A stretch of DNA of 13,441 nucleotides from Pseudomonadota bacterium (GCA_021783685.1 JAJXTQ010000015.1:1-13441); one strand, 5' to 3'; positions 1 through 7,631 are shown, numbered from the stretch's first letter. Notes: generated from the letters alone by a model not told the origin. Numbers and translations: made by a program.

Positions 1-633
1 CTCGTTGTACTTGCTGGACAAGGCGCCCATGGCGTCGAACATGAACGCCATGGTCCAATGCTCTTCCTCCGAGCCGCCGGCGAAGACGATGTCCTGCTTG
101 CCGAGTTGGATCTGTTCGACCGCGTTGCCGATGCAGTGCGCGCTGGTGGCACAGGCGGAGCTGATGGCGTAGTTGATGCCTTTGATGCGGGCGCCGGTGG
201 CCAGGCAAGCCGAGACGCCGCTGCACATGGCCTTGGTGACCATGTAGGGTCCGACGCGCCGCACGCCCTTGGCGCGTGCCGTGTCGATGCCTTCCAGAAT
301 GCTCTCGTGAGAGGCGCCACCGGCGCCGACGATGAGCCCCGTGCGCAGATTCGACACCAGATCCGCCGGCAGGCAGGCATCGGCGATCGCTTCCTGCATC
401 GCCAGCCAGGCATAGGCATGGCCATTGGCCATGAAACGCAGCAGCTTGCGGTCGATGAGTTCAGCCACATCCAGACGAATCGATCCCGCCACCTGGGAGC
501 GCAGGCCCTGCTCGGCATATTCCGGCTGGTAGCGGATGCCGGAGCGGCCGGCACGCAGGCTGTCCAGCACTTCTGCCTTGTTGTTGCCGATGCTGGAGAC
601 GATGCCCAGACCGGTTACCACGACGCGTTTCAT
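1..633 (-). CDS. fabB: Beta-ketoacyl-ACP synthase I (FabB), partial, C-terminus off the left edge
   Basis: Condensing enzyme of type II fatty acid synthesis. It elongates acyl-ACP with malonyl-ACP in the cytoplasm and is needed for the cis-unsaturated branch opened by FabA. The visible 211 residues begin [18 protein letters not shown], close to E. coli FabB from memory. The active-site cysteine is Cys161, in [20 protein letters not shown]. The frame stays open to base 1, where the gene is cut by the window edge; the family is about 400 residues, so roughly half is present. The ATG at 633-631 follows a purine-rich ribosome site (GGAGGAAGGA) 5-10 bases upstream. It lies 44 bases downstream of fabA on the same strand, the standard gammaproteobacterial fabAB operon. 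The catalytic His residues lie beyond the edge, so an intact gene is assumed, not seen. Confidence 0.95.
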   Translation of the reverse strand, partial: MKRVVVTGLGIVSSIGNNKAEVLDSLRAGRSGIRYQPEYAEQGLRSQVAGSIRLDVAELIDRKLLRFMANGHAYAWLAMQEAIADACLPADLVSNLRTGLIVGAGGASHESILEGIDTARAKGVRRVGPYMVTKAMCSGVSACLATGARIKGINYAISSACATSAHCIGNAVEQIQLGKQDIVFAGGSEEEHWTMAFMFDAMGALSSKYNE

Positions 634-677
634 CAGTATCCTTCCTCCGCGGTGACGTTGCTCGGATCCACGGCGTA

Positions 678-1190
678 TCAGAAGTTGGCTGTGGAGGTGA
701 ACAGGCCTGCCCGCAGGTCTTTGGCGGAGTAAATCTCGTGTCCATCCACACTGAGTGTGGCATCGCCGATGCCCATGACCAACCGCCTCAGGATGACCCG
801 TTTCAGATCCAGTGTATAGGTCACCCTTTTGGCGGCAGGAAGGACCTGTCCCGTGAACTTGACTTCGCCGACACCCAAGGCGCGTCCGCGGCCGGGTGCG
901 CCCAGCCAGGCGAGGTGAAAGCCCATCAACTGCCACATCGCGTCCAGACCCAGACAGCCGGGCATGACCGGATCGCCTTGAAAGTGGCACTGGAAGAACC
1001 AGAGGTCCGGGCGGATGTCGAGTTCGGCCACGACCTGACCTTTGCCGTATGAGCCGCCGTCCTCGCTGATGTGCGTGATGCGGTCGAACATCAGCATCGG
1101 TGGCAGCGGGAGCTGGGCATTTCCGGGACCGAACATCTCGCCTCGGCCGCAGGTCAACAGATCTTCGAGATCCAGTGAAGCAGGTCTCAC
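678..1190 (-). CDS. fabA: 3-hydroxydecanoyl-ACP dehydratase/isomerase (FabA)
   Basis: Bifunctional hot-dog-fold enzyme. It dehydrates 3-hydroxydecanoyl-ACP and isomerises trans-2- to cis-3-decenoyl-ACP, the branch point to unsaturated fatty acids. The core [20 protein letters not shown] holds the catalytic His69 and Asp83. KGRALG-type and [11 protein letters not shown] segments follow, also as in E. coli FabA. The reading frame extends to a TTG at 1202, but I choose GTG at 1190-1188 because a GGAG ribosome site sits 6 bases before it. That gives 170 residues, near the E. coli length of 172. It is followed after 44 bases by fabB, so the two are probably co-transcribed. A candidate promoter lies upstream at 1244-1272. 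Family assignment is secure; the exact start is less so. Confidence 0.96.
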   Translation of the reverse strand: MRPASLDLEDLLTCGRGEMFGPGNAQLPLPPMLMFDRITHISEDGGSYGKGQVVAELDIRPDLWFFQCHFQGDPVMPGCLGLDAMWQLMGFHLAWLGAPGRGRALGVGEVKFTGQVLPAAKRVTYTLDLKRVILRRLVMGIGDATLSVDGHEIYSAKDLRAGLFTSTANF

Positions 1191-1214
1191 AATGGGCTCC
1201 AATAGGCGCTCATC

Positions 1215-1232
1215 CCCGTCTGGAGGCGGGGT
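1215..1232 (-). other. Small hairpin in the fabA leader
   Basis: CCCCG at 1215-1219 and CGGGG at 1228-1232 can pair, with further pairs inside including one G-T wobble. The hairpin lies 25 bases upstream of the chosen fabA start, in the presumed untranslated leader. It has no T run. It could be a remnant terminator for pdxH or a leader structure; function unknown. Confidence 0.25.
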
Positions 1233-1243
1233 AAAAGGGCCTG

Positions 1244-1291
1244 ATGATTGTCCACCTCGAGCGACAAATCAAGCGGTGGGCGGGTTTGATT
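1244..1291 (-). promoter_or_regulatory. Candidate fabAB promoter overlapping an inverted repeat
   Basis: On the minus strand TTGATT (1272-1267) and AATCAT (1249-1244) are separated by exactly 17 bases. Each matches the sigma-70 consensus at four of six positions. The -35 element is also one arm of a dyad, AATCAA-N13-TTGATT (1267-1272 and 1286-1291), so a regulator bound there would compete with polymerase. FadR, FabR or DesT-type control of fabA is known in relatives, but I do not recognise any of their sites here. This is a pattern match only. Confidence 0.35.
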
Positions 1292-1312
1292 GTTGATCGG
1301 CATCCGGCAGAA

Positions 1313-1942
1313 TCAGGGAGCAAGCCGTTCCAGTGACCAGGTGTGATCCGTCCGGCACTGATAGGCCAATCGATCATGCAGCCGGTCTGGCCGGGCTTGC
1401 CAGAATTCGAACCGCAAGGGAACAAGGCGGTATCCACCCCACTGCGGCGGACGCGGAATGGCCTGACCATCGAACTCGTGCGTAAAACGGTCGAGTCGGC
1501 TCTCGAGATCCTTGCGCCCCTGCAACACCCGGCTTTGCGGAGACGCCCAGGCGCCCAGCTGGCTCCCGCGTGGCCGCGAGCTGAAGTACGCATCCGACTC
1601 GGCCGGATCCGCGCGCTCCGCACTGCCTTCGATGCGCACCTGCCGGAGTTGGGCCGGCCAGTAGAACAGCAATGCGGCAGACGGGTTGTGGGCGAGTTCT
1701 TCGCCCTTGCGGCTTTCATAGTGGGAATGGAAAACGAAGCCGTTTTCATCGAAGTGCTTGAGCAGCACGATGCGTGCGCTGGGACGCCCATCGACACCGA
1801 CGGTTGCCAGCGCCATGGCGTCCGGTTCGGGCGGGTGCAGCGGATGTGCGGCCGCATACCATTCCCGGAACAAGCCCCACGGTTGGGCGGGCGCCGTATC
1901 TTCGTCGAGTGCGCAAAGCTGTGTGGTCAATGGAACGTCCAT
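1313..1942 (-). CDS. pdxH: Pyridoxamine 5'-phosphate oxidase (PdxH)
   Basis: FMN-dependent cytoplasmic oxidase that converts pyridoxine or pyridoxamine 5'-phosphate to pyridoxal 5'-phosphate with O2, the last step of vitamin B6 synthesis and salvage. The protein has 209 residues; E. coli PdxH has 218. Visible family segments are RIVLLKHFDENGFVFHS (FMN-binding split barrel), RPRGSQLGAWASPQS, PQWGGYRLVP..FEFWQ, RLHDRL and the C-terminal ERLAP. The ATG at 1942 is the only reasonable start in this frame, but no clear ribosome site precedes it. Instead a very stable hairpin (1953-1976) ends 10 bases upstream. It lies 47 bases after the DUF35 gene and 122 bases before fabA on the same strand; the functional link to either is not obvious. 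Confidence 0.95.
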   Translation of the reverse strand: MDVPLTTQLCALDEDTAPAQPWGLFREWYAAAHPLHPPEPDAMALATVGVDGRPSARIVLLKHFDENGFVFHSHYESRKGEELAHNPSAALLFYWPAQLRQVRIEGSAERADPAESDAYFSSRPRGSQLGAWASPQSRVLQGRKDLESRLDRFTHEFDGQAIPRPPQWGGYRLVPLRFEFWQARPDRLHDRLAYQCRTDHTWSLERLAP

Positions 1943-1952
1943 CTGACGGGAA

Positions 1953-1976
1953 CAGGCGGGGACCGCTCCCCGCCTG
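1953..1976 (-). terminator. Perfect 10-bp G+C-rich hairpin between the DUF35 gene and pdxH
   Basis: CAGGCGGGGA (1953-1962) and TCCCCGCCTG (1967-1976) pair perfectly around a 4-base loop. On the minus strand the hairpin begins 12 bases after the DUF35 stop and ends 10 bases before the pdxH ATG. The downstream bases are TTCCCG, so there is no real U tract. It may be a weak terminator for the thiolase/DUF35 pair, an mRNA-end stabiliser, or a translational brake on pdxH. Confidence 0.5.
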
Positions 1977-1988
1977 CAGGAACTGGAC

Positions 1989-2390
1989 TCAAGCCGGCTC
2001 GAAGACCGGAAAATGGCGCCCCTTGGGCAATTCTTCCCAGGAGACCTTGACCTTCATGCCGACTTTGACGTCTTCCAGGGGGCAGTTGACGACATTGGTC
2101 ATCATCCGCACGCCTTCGGTGAGTTGCACGATGGCGACGACGTAGGGGACGCGGGCCCCCATGGCCGGATTGCCGGGCTTGCGCATGACACTGAAGGCGT
2201 AAACCTCCCCCAGGCCCTGAGATTCTCGCCACTCCACCGCGCCCGTCTTGGGCGAGATCACCACAGCCTCACGGGGGTAGTGATAGTAGCGCTCCGACTC
2301 CGGGCTGTACTGGAGCATCAGCTTCTTTTCTTCGGTCGCCTTCCAGAACGGTTCGGCGTGGGGCGAGGTGCCCATCATCATGCGACTCAT
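1989..2390 (-). CDS. DUF35 / OB-fold acyl-CoA-associated protein with degenerate zinc ribbon
   Basis: A 133-residue partner protein of thiolase-like enzymes. In the family an N-terminal helix (here PHAEPFWKATEEKKL, residues 10-24) leads into a rubredoxin-like zinc ribbon and then an OB fold. The OB region here carries GEVYAFSVMR, PYVVAIVQL and GMKVKVSWEE. The two CxxC knuckles expected near residues 29-32 and 46-49 read SPES and SPKT, so all four zinc ligands are replaced by Ser or Thr. The start overlaps the thiolase-like stop as ATGA, indicating translational coupling and a stable complex. Known pairs include the archaeal thiolase-DUF35 complex and the actinobacterial Ltp2-DUF35 steroid side-chain aldolase. 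It probably stabilises its partner and helps form an acyl-CoA channel; the substrate is unknown. Confidence 0.85.
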   Translation of the reverse strand: MSRMMMGTSPHAEPFWKATEEKKLMLQYSPESERYYHYPREAVVISPKTGAVEWRESQGLGEVYAFSVMRKPGNPAMGARVPYVVAIVQLTEGVRMMTNVVNCPLEDVKVGMKVKVSWEELPKGRHFPVFEPA

Positions 2391-3583
2391 AGCGTTTCCT
2401 CCGTACCCAGGACCACAGTGGAGCAGGCCGACAGGACTCCGCCCACGCCGTGCGCCACGGCCAGCTTGGCGTCGGGCACCTGCCGCGGACCGCCTTCGCC
2501 GCGCAACTGCTTGGTGGCTTCCACCAGCAGGAACATGCCGTACATGCCCGGGTGGGTATAGGAGAGGCCGCCGCCGTTGGTGTTGGTCGGCAGTGCGCCG
2601 CCGGGGCCGAGCTTGCCGTCTTCCACGAAGCGGCCGCCTTCCCCCTTGGGACAGAAACCCATGTCTTCCAGCGACATCAGCACGGTGATGGTGAAGGAAT
2701 CGTAGGTCATCACCAAGTCGATGTCCTTCGGCGTCACGCCGGCCATGTTGAAGGCCTTGGGCGCGGAAACGGCGCCGGGGGTGACGGTCAGCTCGGGCAT
2801 TTCCGAGATCATCATGGCGTGGTCGTGGTGGGTGCCGGCACCCAGAACGTATACGGGTTTCTTCTTCAGGTGACGGGCCCGTTCGGCGCTGGTGATGACC
2901 ACCGCGCCGGCGCCGTCGGTGACAAGGCAGCAGTCATAGCGATGCAGCGGGTCGCAGACCAGCGGAGAATTGAGCACGTCCTCGATGCTCATCGGCTCCT
3001 GATAGCGCGCGCGCGGGTTCATCTGCGCCCACTTGCGGGTCGACACGGCGATCTGCGCGAGCTGCTCGGACGTCGTGCCATAGAGATGTTGATGGCGGCT
3101 GGCGGCGAGAGCATAGGCGCCTGCGGGCAGCATCAGGCCGGCCGGCATCTCCCATTCCAGGAAAGGCGGCGGGTTCTTGCGGTCGAAGGCGTTCATCATG
3201 GCGGCCATGCCGCCCGTCAGGCCGCCCTTCGAGCGCGGTGTCTGGGCATAGACCGAGACCGCGACTTCGCACAGGCCGAGCGCGATGGCTGCTGCCGCGT
3301 GCTCGACGTGGACCTCGAAGCTCGAGCCGCCGGTCATGGTGCTGTCGGTATAGCGCGGGCGAATGCCCAGATGCTCGGCCAGCTCCAGACTGGGCATCAT
3401 CATGCCGGTACAGAACAGGCCGTCCACATCGGACAGCTTGAGTCCGGCGTCTTCCAGCGCGGCGTGGATGACTTTGACTTCGAGCTCGCGCTCGGTCAGA
3501 TGAAGCTCGCCGGTGGGCGAGACCTCATCCGCGGCGCCGACGATTGCCGCCTTGCCCCGCAGATACCTCGTATCGTAGGCCAT
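2387..3583 (-). CDS. Thiolase-like protein of the SCP-x/Ltp2 type
   Basis: A 398-residue thiolase-fold protein. The N-terminal half has AAIVGAADE (residues 12-20), the helix ALEDAGLKLSDVDGLF (42-57) and GGSSFEVHVEHAAAAIALG (85-103). Where biosynthetic and degradative thiolases carry the nucleophilic Cys, this segment has only Gly and Ser. The C-terminal half has TDGAGAVVI (223-231), MTYDSF (292-297), NTNGGGLSYTHPG (334-346) with the thiolase-type His344, and a last Cys at 387 in GVGGVLSACSTVVLG. These features match SCP-x/Ltp2-like proteins that work with a DUF35 partner, which follows here with a 4-base overlap. The likely substrate is an acyl-CoA from beta-oxidation of a branched, cyclic or steroid compound; the reaction may be retro-aldol rather than thiolytic. 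Start ATG 3583 has an AGGA site about 5 bases upstream. Confidence 0.85.
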   Translation of the reverse strand: MAYDTRYLRGKAAIVGAADEVSPTGELHLTERELEVKVIHAALEDAGLKLSDVDGLFCTGMMMPSLELAEHLGIRPRYTDSTMTGGSSFEVHVEHAAAAIALGLCEVAVSVYAQTPRSKGGLTGGMAAMMNAFDRKNPPPFLEWEMPAGLMLPAGAYALAASRHQHLYGTTSEQLAQIAVSTRKWAQMNPRARYQEPMSIEDVLNSPLVCDPLHRYDCCLVTDGAGAVVITSAERARHLKKKPVYVLGAGTHHDHAMMISEMPELTVTPGAVSAPKAFNMAGVTPKDIDLVMTYDSFTITVLMSLEDMGFCPKGEGGRFVEDGKLGPGGALPTNTNGGGLSYTHPGMYGMFLLVEATKQLRGEGGPRQVPDAKLAVAHGVGGVLSACSTVVLGTEETL

Positions 3584-3816
3584 CGTTTCCTAGTCCCTTT
3601 GGGTGGATTGACTTCCCTGTGGCCGGCGCCGCGATTCCACGAACAAAGCATTGGAAGCACGTTGGCGTATGCGCGACGTTACACCCAGGATCAACGGCGC
3701 AGGCTAGGAGATTCGATCCTTAAACGCAAGAGGACAATTGCCCGCCTTGAGGGCCGATCTGAACGCGCGTCAGATGGCGATCCAGCGATCGACCGACCCA
3801 CGCCGAGGACGAGGAC

Positions 3817-3825
3817 TGTTAGAAT
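3817..3825 (+). promoter_or_regulatory. pmbA: Candidate extended -10 element for pmbA
   Basis: TGTTAGAAT matches the extended -10 pattern TGnTATAAT at all but one position. It sits about 30 bases before the GTG start of pmbA, in the 272-base gap shared with the divergent thiolase-like gene. No convincing -35 hexamer lies at the usual distance, which extended -10 promoters can tolerate. Confidence 0.35.
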
Positions 3826-3855
3826 CGTGAGACTCGCGGCCGATGGACAGCTGAC

Positions 3856-5226
3856 GTGACAGGGGAGATGACTTCACAGGCCTCGCTTCCCGACCTGAGG
3901 CCTCAGTTGCCGGCCTTGGAGGCCGCCGTGGATCAGGCATTGGCCCGTGCCCGTGCCCGCGGCGCCGATGCCGCCCAGGCCCAGGTCGGACTGCGCGTGG
4001 GATACTCGGTTGGCGTGCGCGGCGGCGATGTCGAGACCTTGGAGCACGAGCGCGATCGCGGCTTGGGGGTCACGGTCTACTTTCGCGGTCGCAAGGGCGG
4101 CGCGAGCACGACGGACCTGCGCCCCGAAGCGATCGCAGCGGCCGTCGACGGCGCCTGCGATCTGGCGCAACATACCGAGGCCGATCCGGCTGCCGGTCTT
4201 CCCGAGCCGGACCTGATGGCCTGGAAGGCGCTCGACCTCGACCTCTACCATCCTTGGGACATGACCCCTGCGCGCGCCATCGAGCGGGCGCTGGCGATGG
4301 AAGCCGCTGCCCTGGCGGTGGACCCCCGTCTGCAGCAATCCGAAGGCGCGGGGCTGCAGACCGGGCTGGGGGTCTCGGTGCTGGGCAACAGCCTTGGATT
4401 TCGGGGAATACGCTGCGGGTCATCACATGGCATGGGGCTGGGGCTCATTGCGCAGGCGGACGGCCAGATGCAGCGCGAGGGCTGGTACGAGAGCGTGCGC
4501 AACGCCGAGTATCTGCCTGCGGCCGAAGCCGTGGGGCGGCGTGCTGCCGAGCGGGCCTTGGCTCGCCTGGGCGCACGTACCCTTTCGACGCGCCGCGCGC
4601 CGGTACTGTTCTCCCCTGAGGTGGCCCGCGGCCTGATCCGTCATCTGGTCGGAGCGGTCAGCGGCGGGGCGCTGTACCGTCAGATGAGCTTTCTGCAGGA
4701 TATGTTGGGGCAGCAGATCCTGAGTCAGGGGCTGCATATGCACGAACGGCCGCACCTGCCTCAGGCCATGGCCAGCGCCGCCTTCGATGGCGAAGGGGTG
4801 GCCACGGCGGCGCGCGACCTGGTCCGGGATGGCGTGCTCACGCGCTATGTGCTCGACAGTTATTCCGCGCGCCGCCTGGGGCGGCAGTCGACCGGCAATG
4901 CGGGCGGCGTGCACAACCTGATCGTCGAACCTACGGGTCACGGTGGTGAAGCCGAACTGTTGCAGATGCTGGACACCGGCCTGTGGGTCACCGAGGTGAT
5001 GGGGCAGGGGGTGAATCTCGTGACCGGCGATTATTCGCGCGGGGCCGCGGGTTTCTGGGTCGAGCATGGGCAGGTCGTCCACGCCGTGGACGAAGTCACC
5101 ATTGCCGGGAATCTGGCGGATCTGTATCGCCAGATCGTGGCGACGGGGACGGATCTCGACGCCCGCGGCAGCATCCATTGCGGATCGATCCTGATCGAGT
5201 CCATGACGGTGGCTGGATCGGCCTGA
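3856..5226 (+). CDS. pmbA: PmbA/TldE, TldD-partner metalloprotease subunit
   Basis: A 456-residue PmbA (TldE) homologue. In E. coli TldD and PmbA form a heterodimeric cytoplasmic protease that matures microcin B17 and degrades CcdA; TldD carries the HExxxH zinc site and PmbA does not. Conserved segments are GLGVTVYFRGRKGGASTTDL near residue 71, the C-terminal LDSYSARRLGRQSTGNAGG..HNL, ELLQMLDTGLWVTEVMGQGVN, TGDYSRGAAGFWVEHG and EVTIAGNL. Length matches the family (about 450). Two starts are possible: GTG 3856, used here with only a weak ribosome site, or ATG 3868, preceded immediately by AGGGGAG. No tldD gene is in the window. The neighbouring genes give no specific substrate. Confidence 0.95.
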   Translation: MTGEMTSQASLPDLRPQLPALEAAVDQALARARARGADAAQAQVGLRVGYSVGVRGGDVETLEHERDRGLGVTVYFRGRKGGASTTDLRPEAIAAAVDGACDLAQHTEADPAAGLPEPDLMAWKALDLDLYHPWDMTPARAIERALAMEAAALAVDPRLQQSEGAGLQTGLGVSVLGNSLGFRGIRCGSSHGMGLGLIAQADGQMQREGWYESVRNAEYLPAAEAVGRRAAERALARLGARTLSTRRAPVLFSPEVARGLIRHLVGAVSGGALYRQMSFLQDMLGQQILSQGLHMHERPHLPQAMASAAFDGEGVATAARDLVRDGVLTRYVLDSYSARRLGRQSTGNAGGVHNLIVEPTGHGGEAELLQMLDTGLWVTEVMGQGVNLVTGDYSRGAAGFWVEHGQVVHAVDEVTIAGNLADLYRQIVATGTDLDARGSIHCGSILIESMTVAGSA

Positions 5227-5290
5227 CATCAACCGTCTTCGGGCTGCTCGCACGGCTCACGAACGAGGCGAGCCCGCGCGTTTGCGCCGG

Positions 5291-5335
5291 GTCTCGGCGG
5301 CTGCCCGAGACGCCGGCTGCCGAAAAAACGGCGGC
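5291..5335 (+). terminator. Two consecutive hairpins downstream of pmbA
   Basis: GTCTCGG (5291-5297) pairs perfectly with CCGAGAC (5305-5311). A second hairpin directly after it has GCTGCCG (5316-5322) pairing with CGGCGGC (5329-5335), one wobble, around an A6 loop. They lie 65-110 bases after the pmbA stop and before the next gene. No T run follows. They plausibly separate the two transcripts, but a factor-independent terminator is not established. The rest of 5227-5410 shows no gene. Confidence 0.35.
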
Positions 5336-5410
5336 GCACGCAGGCATGGTGCGATCGACTGGTGGGCGCGGTCCTCGAGGAATTTCTCTGCATCGGGAGG
5401 TCGGTAGTCG

Positions 5411-6073
5411 ATGGAGCTTTATACCTATCATCGCAGCGTCGCGGCGCACAGAGTGCGCATCATACTGAATATAAAGGGTCTGCCCTGCGACTATCGATTC
5501 GTCGACATCGCCGGGGACAAGCTGCAGCGTTACCAGTTTCGTGCACTGAACCCGCAGGGATTGGCGCCGGTGCTGGTGGATGACGGTCATGTCATCACAC
5601 AGTCGATGGCCATCATGGAATATCTGGAGGAGCGCTGGCCCACCCGGTCGGTGCTGCCCAAGGACAGTCTCGGTCGCGCGCGGGTGCGCGCCTTGGCGCA
5701 GCTGTTTGTGTCGGACATCCAGCCGTTGCACAACCTGCGCGTCCTGCGTTATCTGCGCAACCGGCAGGGCCAGGACGATGCACAGATCAAACAGTGGTCG
5801 GCGTACTGGATCGCAGAAGGATTGATGGCGGTGGAGCATCTGCTCGCGAGCGGCGGCGAGACCGGCGCTTACTGCCACGGCGATCACCCGACGATCGCCG
5901 ATGCCTGCCTGATTGCGGAAGTGCACGAGGCGATCGAACAGGGCGTGGATCTGTCCGAATTTCCCATGGTGCGGCAGATCTATGCTTCCTGCATGACACT
6001 GGCGGCGTTCCAGGCCGCCGCCCCCGAGACGCAGCGGGATGCGGCCGGGTTGACGGCGTCCGTCGGGATATAG
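5411..6073 (+). CDS. Zeta-class glutathione S-transferase-like protein (maleylacetoacetate isomerase family, divergent)
   Basis: A 220-residue soluble glutathione transferase-fold protein, the usual length of MaiA/GSTZ1. The thioredoxin-like domain runs from MELYTYHRS to about residue 83, with RVRIILNIKGL, NPQGLAPVLVDDG and the glutathione-binding QSMAIMEYLEE. An all-helical domain follows. In zeta-class enzymes the active-site loop reads SSCS or SSAS before xRVRI. Here it is SVAA (residues 9-12), so only the first serine is kept. The C-terminal PQ..N-type segment has also changed. Maleylacetoacetate isomerase activity is therefore doubtful, and a glutathione-dependent isomerase or lyase on another substrate is possible. 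No tyrosine- or gentisate-pathway gene lies nearby. ATG 5411 has GGGAGG 10 bases upstream. Confidence 0.8.
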   Translation: MELYTYHRSVAAHRVRIILNIKGLPCDYRFVDIAGDKLQRYQFRALNPQGLAPVLVDDGHVITQSMAIMEYLEERWPTRSVLPKDSLGRARVRALAQLFVSDIQPLHNLRVLRYLRNRQGQDDAQIKQWSAYWIAEGLMAVEHLLASGGETGAYCHGDHPTIADACLIAEVHEAIEQGVDLSEFPMVRQIYASCMTLAAFQAAAPETQRDAAGLTASVGI

Positions 6074-6081
6074 GCCGGCTC

Positions 6082-6103
6082 GCGGCGCGCCCCGTAGCGC
6101 CGC
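6082..6103. terminator. Hairpin between convergent genes
   Basis: GCGGCGC (6082-6088) and GCGCCGC (6097-6103) pair perfectly around an 8-base loop. It lies in the 67-base gap between the stops of the GST-like gene (plus) and the flavin monooxygenase (minus). The position suits a bidirectional terminator, but neither side has a strong T run. Confidence 0.45.
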
Positions 6104-6140
6104 TTGGACGGGGCCGCCTTGTTTGCGCCCTGCGCCGATA

Positions 6141-7631
6141 TCAGGAACTTTGCATCGTGCCGGCCGCGGTCACGGGAAGGGTTGCGCCGGCATTCGTGAA
6201 ACGCATCACGCCGTCTTCGACTGCCCCGAACCTGAGGCTCACGATGTCGCGCGCGTAGTTCTGGTAGAGCTTCCAGGGGGCCTTGGAGCCCTGCTTGGGA
6301 AACTTGTCGATGGCGCGCTGAATATAGCCGGACGAGAAGTCCACGAAGGGCAGCTCGGTCAGGTCCGGATCGGTGTTGTGCGGCGTGCAGAAACGATATC
6401 CATGCCGTTCCATGTGGTTGATCAGGCGACAGACGTAGAGGCTGGTGAGATCGCACTTGAGCGTCCAGGACGCATTGGTGTAGCCCGTGGCCTGGGCCAG
6501 ATTGGGCACATCCTTGAACATCATGCCCTTGTAGGTGATGCTCCGGCCGGGTTCCCAGGCCTGTCCGTCGAGGCTGAACGTCACGCCGCCCAGGGGGATG
6601 AGGTCGAGCCCCGTCGCCGAGACGACGATGTCTGCTTCGATCGTCCGGCCGGACTTGAGGCCGATGCCGGTTTCCGTGAAGCCATCGATGTGATCGGTGA
6701 CGATTTCCGCGCGCCCTGATCGGATGGCCTTGAACAGGTCGTTGTTGGCCGCGATGCAAATCCGTTCTTCCCACGGGTTGTAGCGTGGGTTGAAGTGAAC
6801 GTCGACATCGCAGGCATCGCCCAGTTGATGGCGCATGTGCAGGCGCAGGGCCTTGCGGACGAGCGTGGGCCAGCGTCTGGAGATCTGGAAGAACAGGGTC
6901 GCCAGCCAGACGTTCTTGAAGCGGTTGACGGCCGAGCCGATCGGGCCCGGCAGCAGCAGGCGAAAGGCTTCGGTCAGCGGATCCCAGTCGGGCAGGCCGA
7001 TGACATAGGTGGGTGAGCGCTGCAACATGGTCACGTGAGCCGCCTTTTCCGCCAGCGCGGGGACCAGCGTGACGGCGGTGGCGCCGCTGCCGATGACGAC
7101 GACGCGCTTGCCCGAGTAGTCCAGATCCTCCGGCCATTGCTGCGGATGGATCAGTGTGCCCCCGAATCGCTCCTGGCCGGGAAACTGCGGCATGTAGCCA
7201 CCGTCGTAGCGGTAGTAGCCGCTGCACATATAGAGGAAGTTGCAGGTGTAGCGGACGAGCTCGCCTTGGGCCTGCGCTTCCACGGTCCAGCAGGCATCCT
7301 TGCTCGACCAGCTGGCGTGTGTCACCGAATGGCCGAAGCGGACGTGGCGGTCCACCTGGTGTTCCTGCGCCGTTTCGCGGATGTAGTCGCGGATCAGGGG
7401 TCCCGGCGCGATGGCCTGGCGATGATTCCAGGGGCGGAACGGGAAGCCCAGTGTGTACATGTCGGAGTCCGAGCGCAGTCCCGGATATCGAAACAGATCC
7501 CAGGTTCCGCCAATCGCCTGCCGCCCTTCGAGGATCGCATAGGATTTCTGCGGGCAATGCTCGTTCATGCGCGCGCCCGCGCCGATGCCCGAAAGACCGG
7601 CGCCGACGATCAGGACGTCGAAGTGTTCCAT
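6141..7631 (-). CDS. Flavin-dependent Baeyer-Villiger-type monooxygenase (EthA-like)
   Basis: A 496-residue class B flavoprotein monooxygenase. It would use FAD, NADPH and O2 to insert oxygen next to a ketone carbonyl, or to oxidise a heteroatom. The N-terminal FAD motif is GAGLSGIG (residues 10-17). The Baeyer-Villiger fingerprint FxGxxxHxxxWP is exact at 156-167 (FGGTLIHPQQWP). The NADPH motif GSGATA lies at 181-186. The segment GTWDLFRYPGLRSDSDMYTL (42-61) is typical of the EthA subgroup. Length fits. ATG 7631 has AGGGG 8 bases upstream. It is divergent from the diiron protein gene and carries a palindrome within its candidate promoter. In context it might oxidise a ketone formed from an alkane or cyclic compound. 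The substrate cannot be read from sequence. Confidence 0.9.
   Translation of the reverse strand: MEHFDVLIVGAGLSGIGAGARMNEHCPQKSYAILEGRQAIGGTWDLFRYPGLRSDSDMYTLGFPFRPWNHRQAIAPGPLIRDYIRETAQEHQVDRHVRFGHSVTHASWSSKDACWTVEAQAQGELVRYTCNFLYMCSGYYRYDGGYMPQFPGQERFGGTLIHPQQWPEDLDYSGKRVVVIGSGATAVTLVPALAEKAAHVTMLQRSPTYVIGLPDWDPLTEAFRLLLPGPIGSAVNRFKNVWLATLFFQISRRWPTLVRKALRLHMRHQLGDACDVDVHFNPRYNPWEERICIAANNDLFKAIRSGRAEIVTDHIDGFTETGIGLKSGRTIEADIVVSATGLDLIPLGGVTFSLDGQAWEPGRSITYKGMMFKDVPNLAQATGYTNASWTLKCDLTSLYVCRLINHMERHGYRFCTPHNTDPDLTELPFVDFSSGYIQRAIDKFPKQGSKAPWKLYQNYARDIVSLRFGAVEDGVMRFTNAGATLPVTAAGTMQSS

Noticed and set aside
2450..3859. A long open frame on the plus strand across the thiolase-like gene (469 codons).
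   Set aside because: It is antisense to a clearly recognisable protein, has a low-complexity Gly/His/Ala/Arg composition with no family match, and is a typical by-product of G+C-rich coding sequence.
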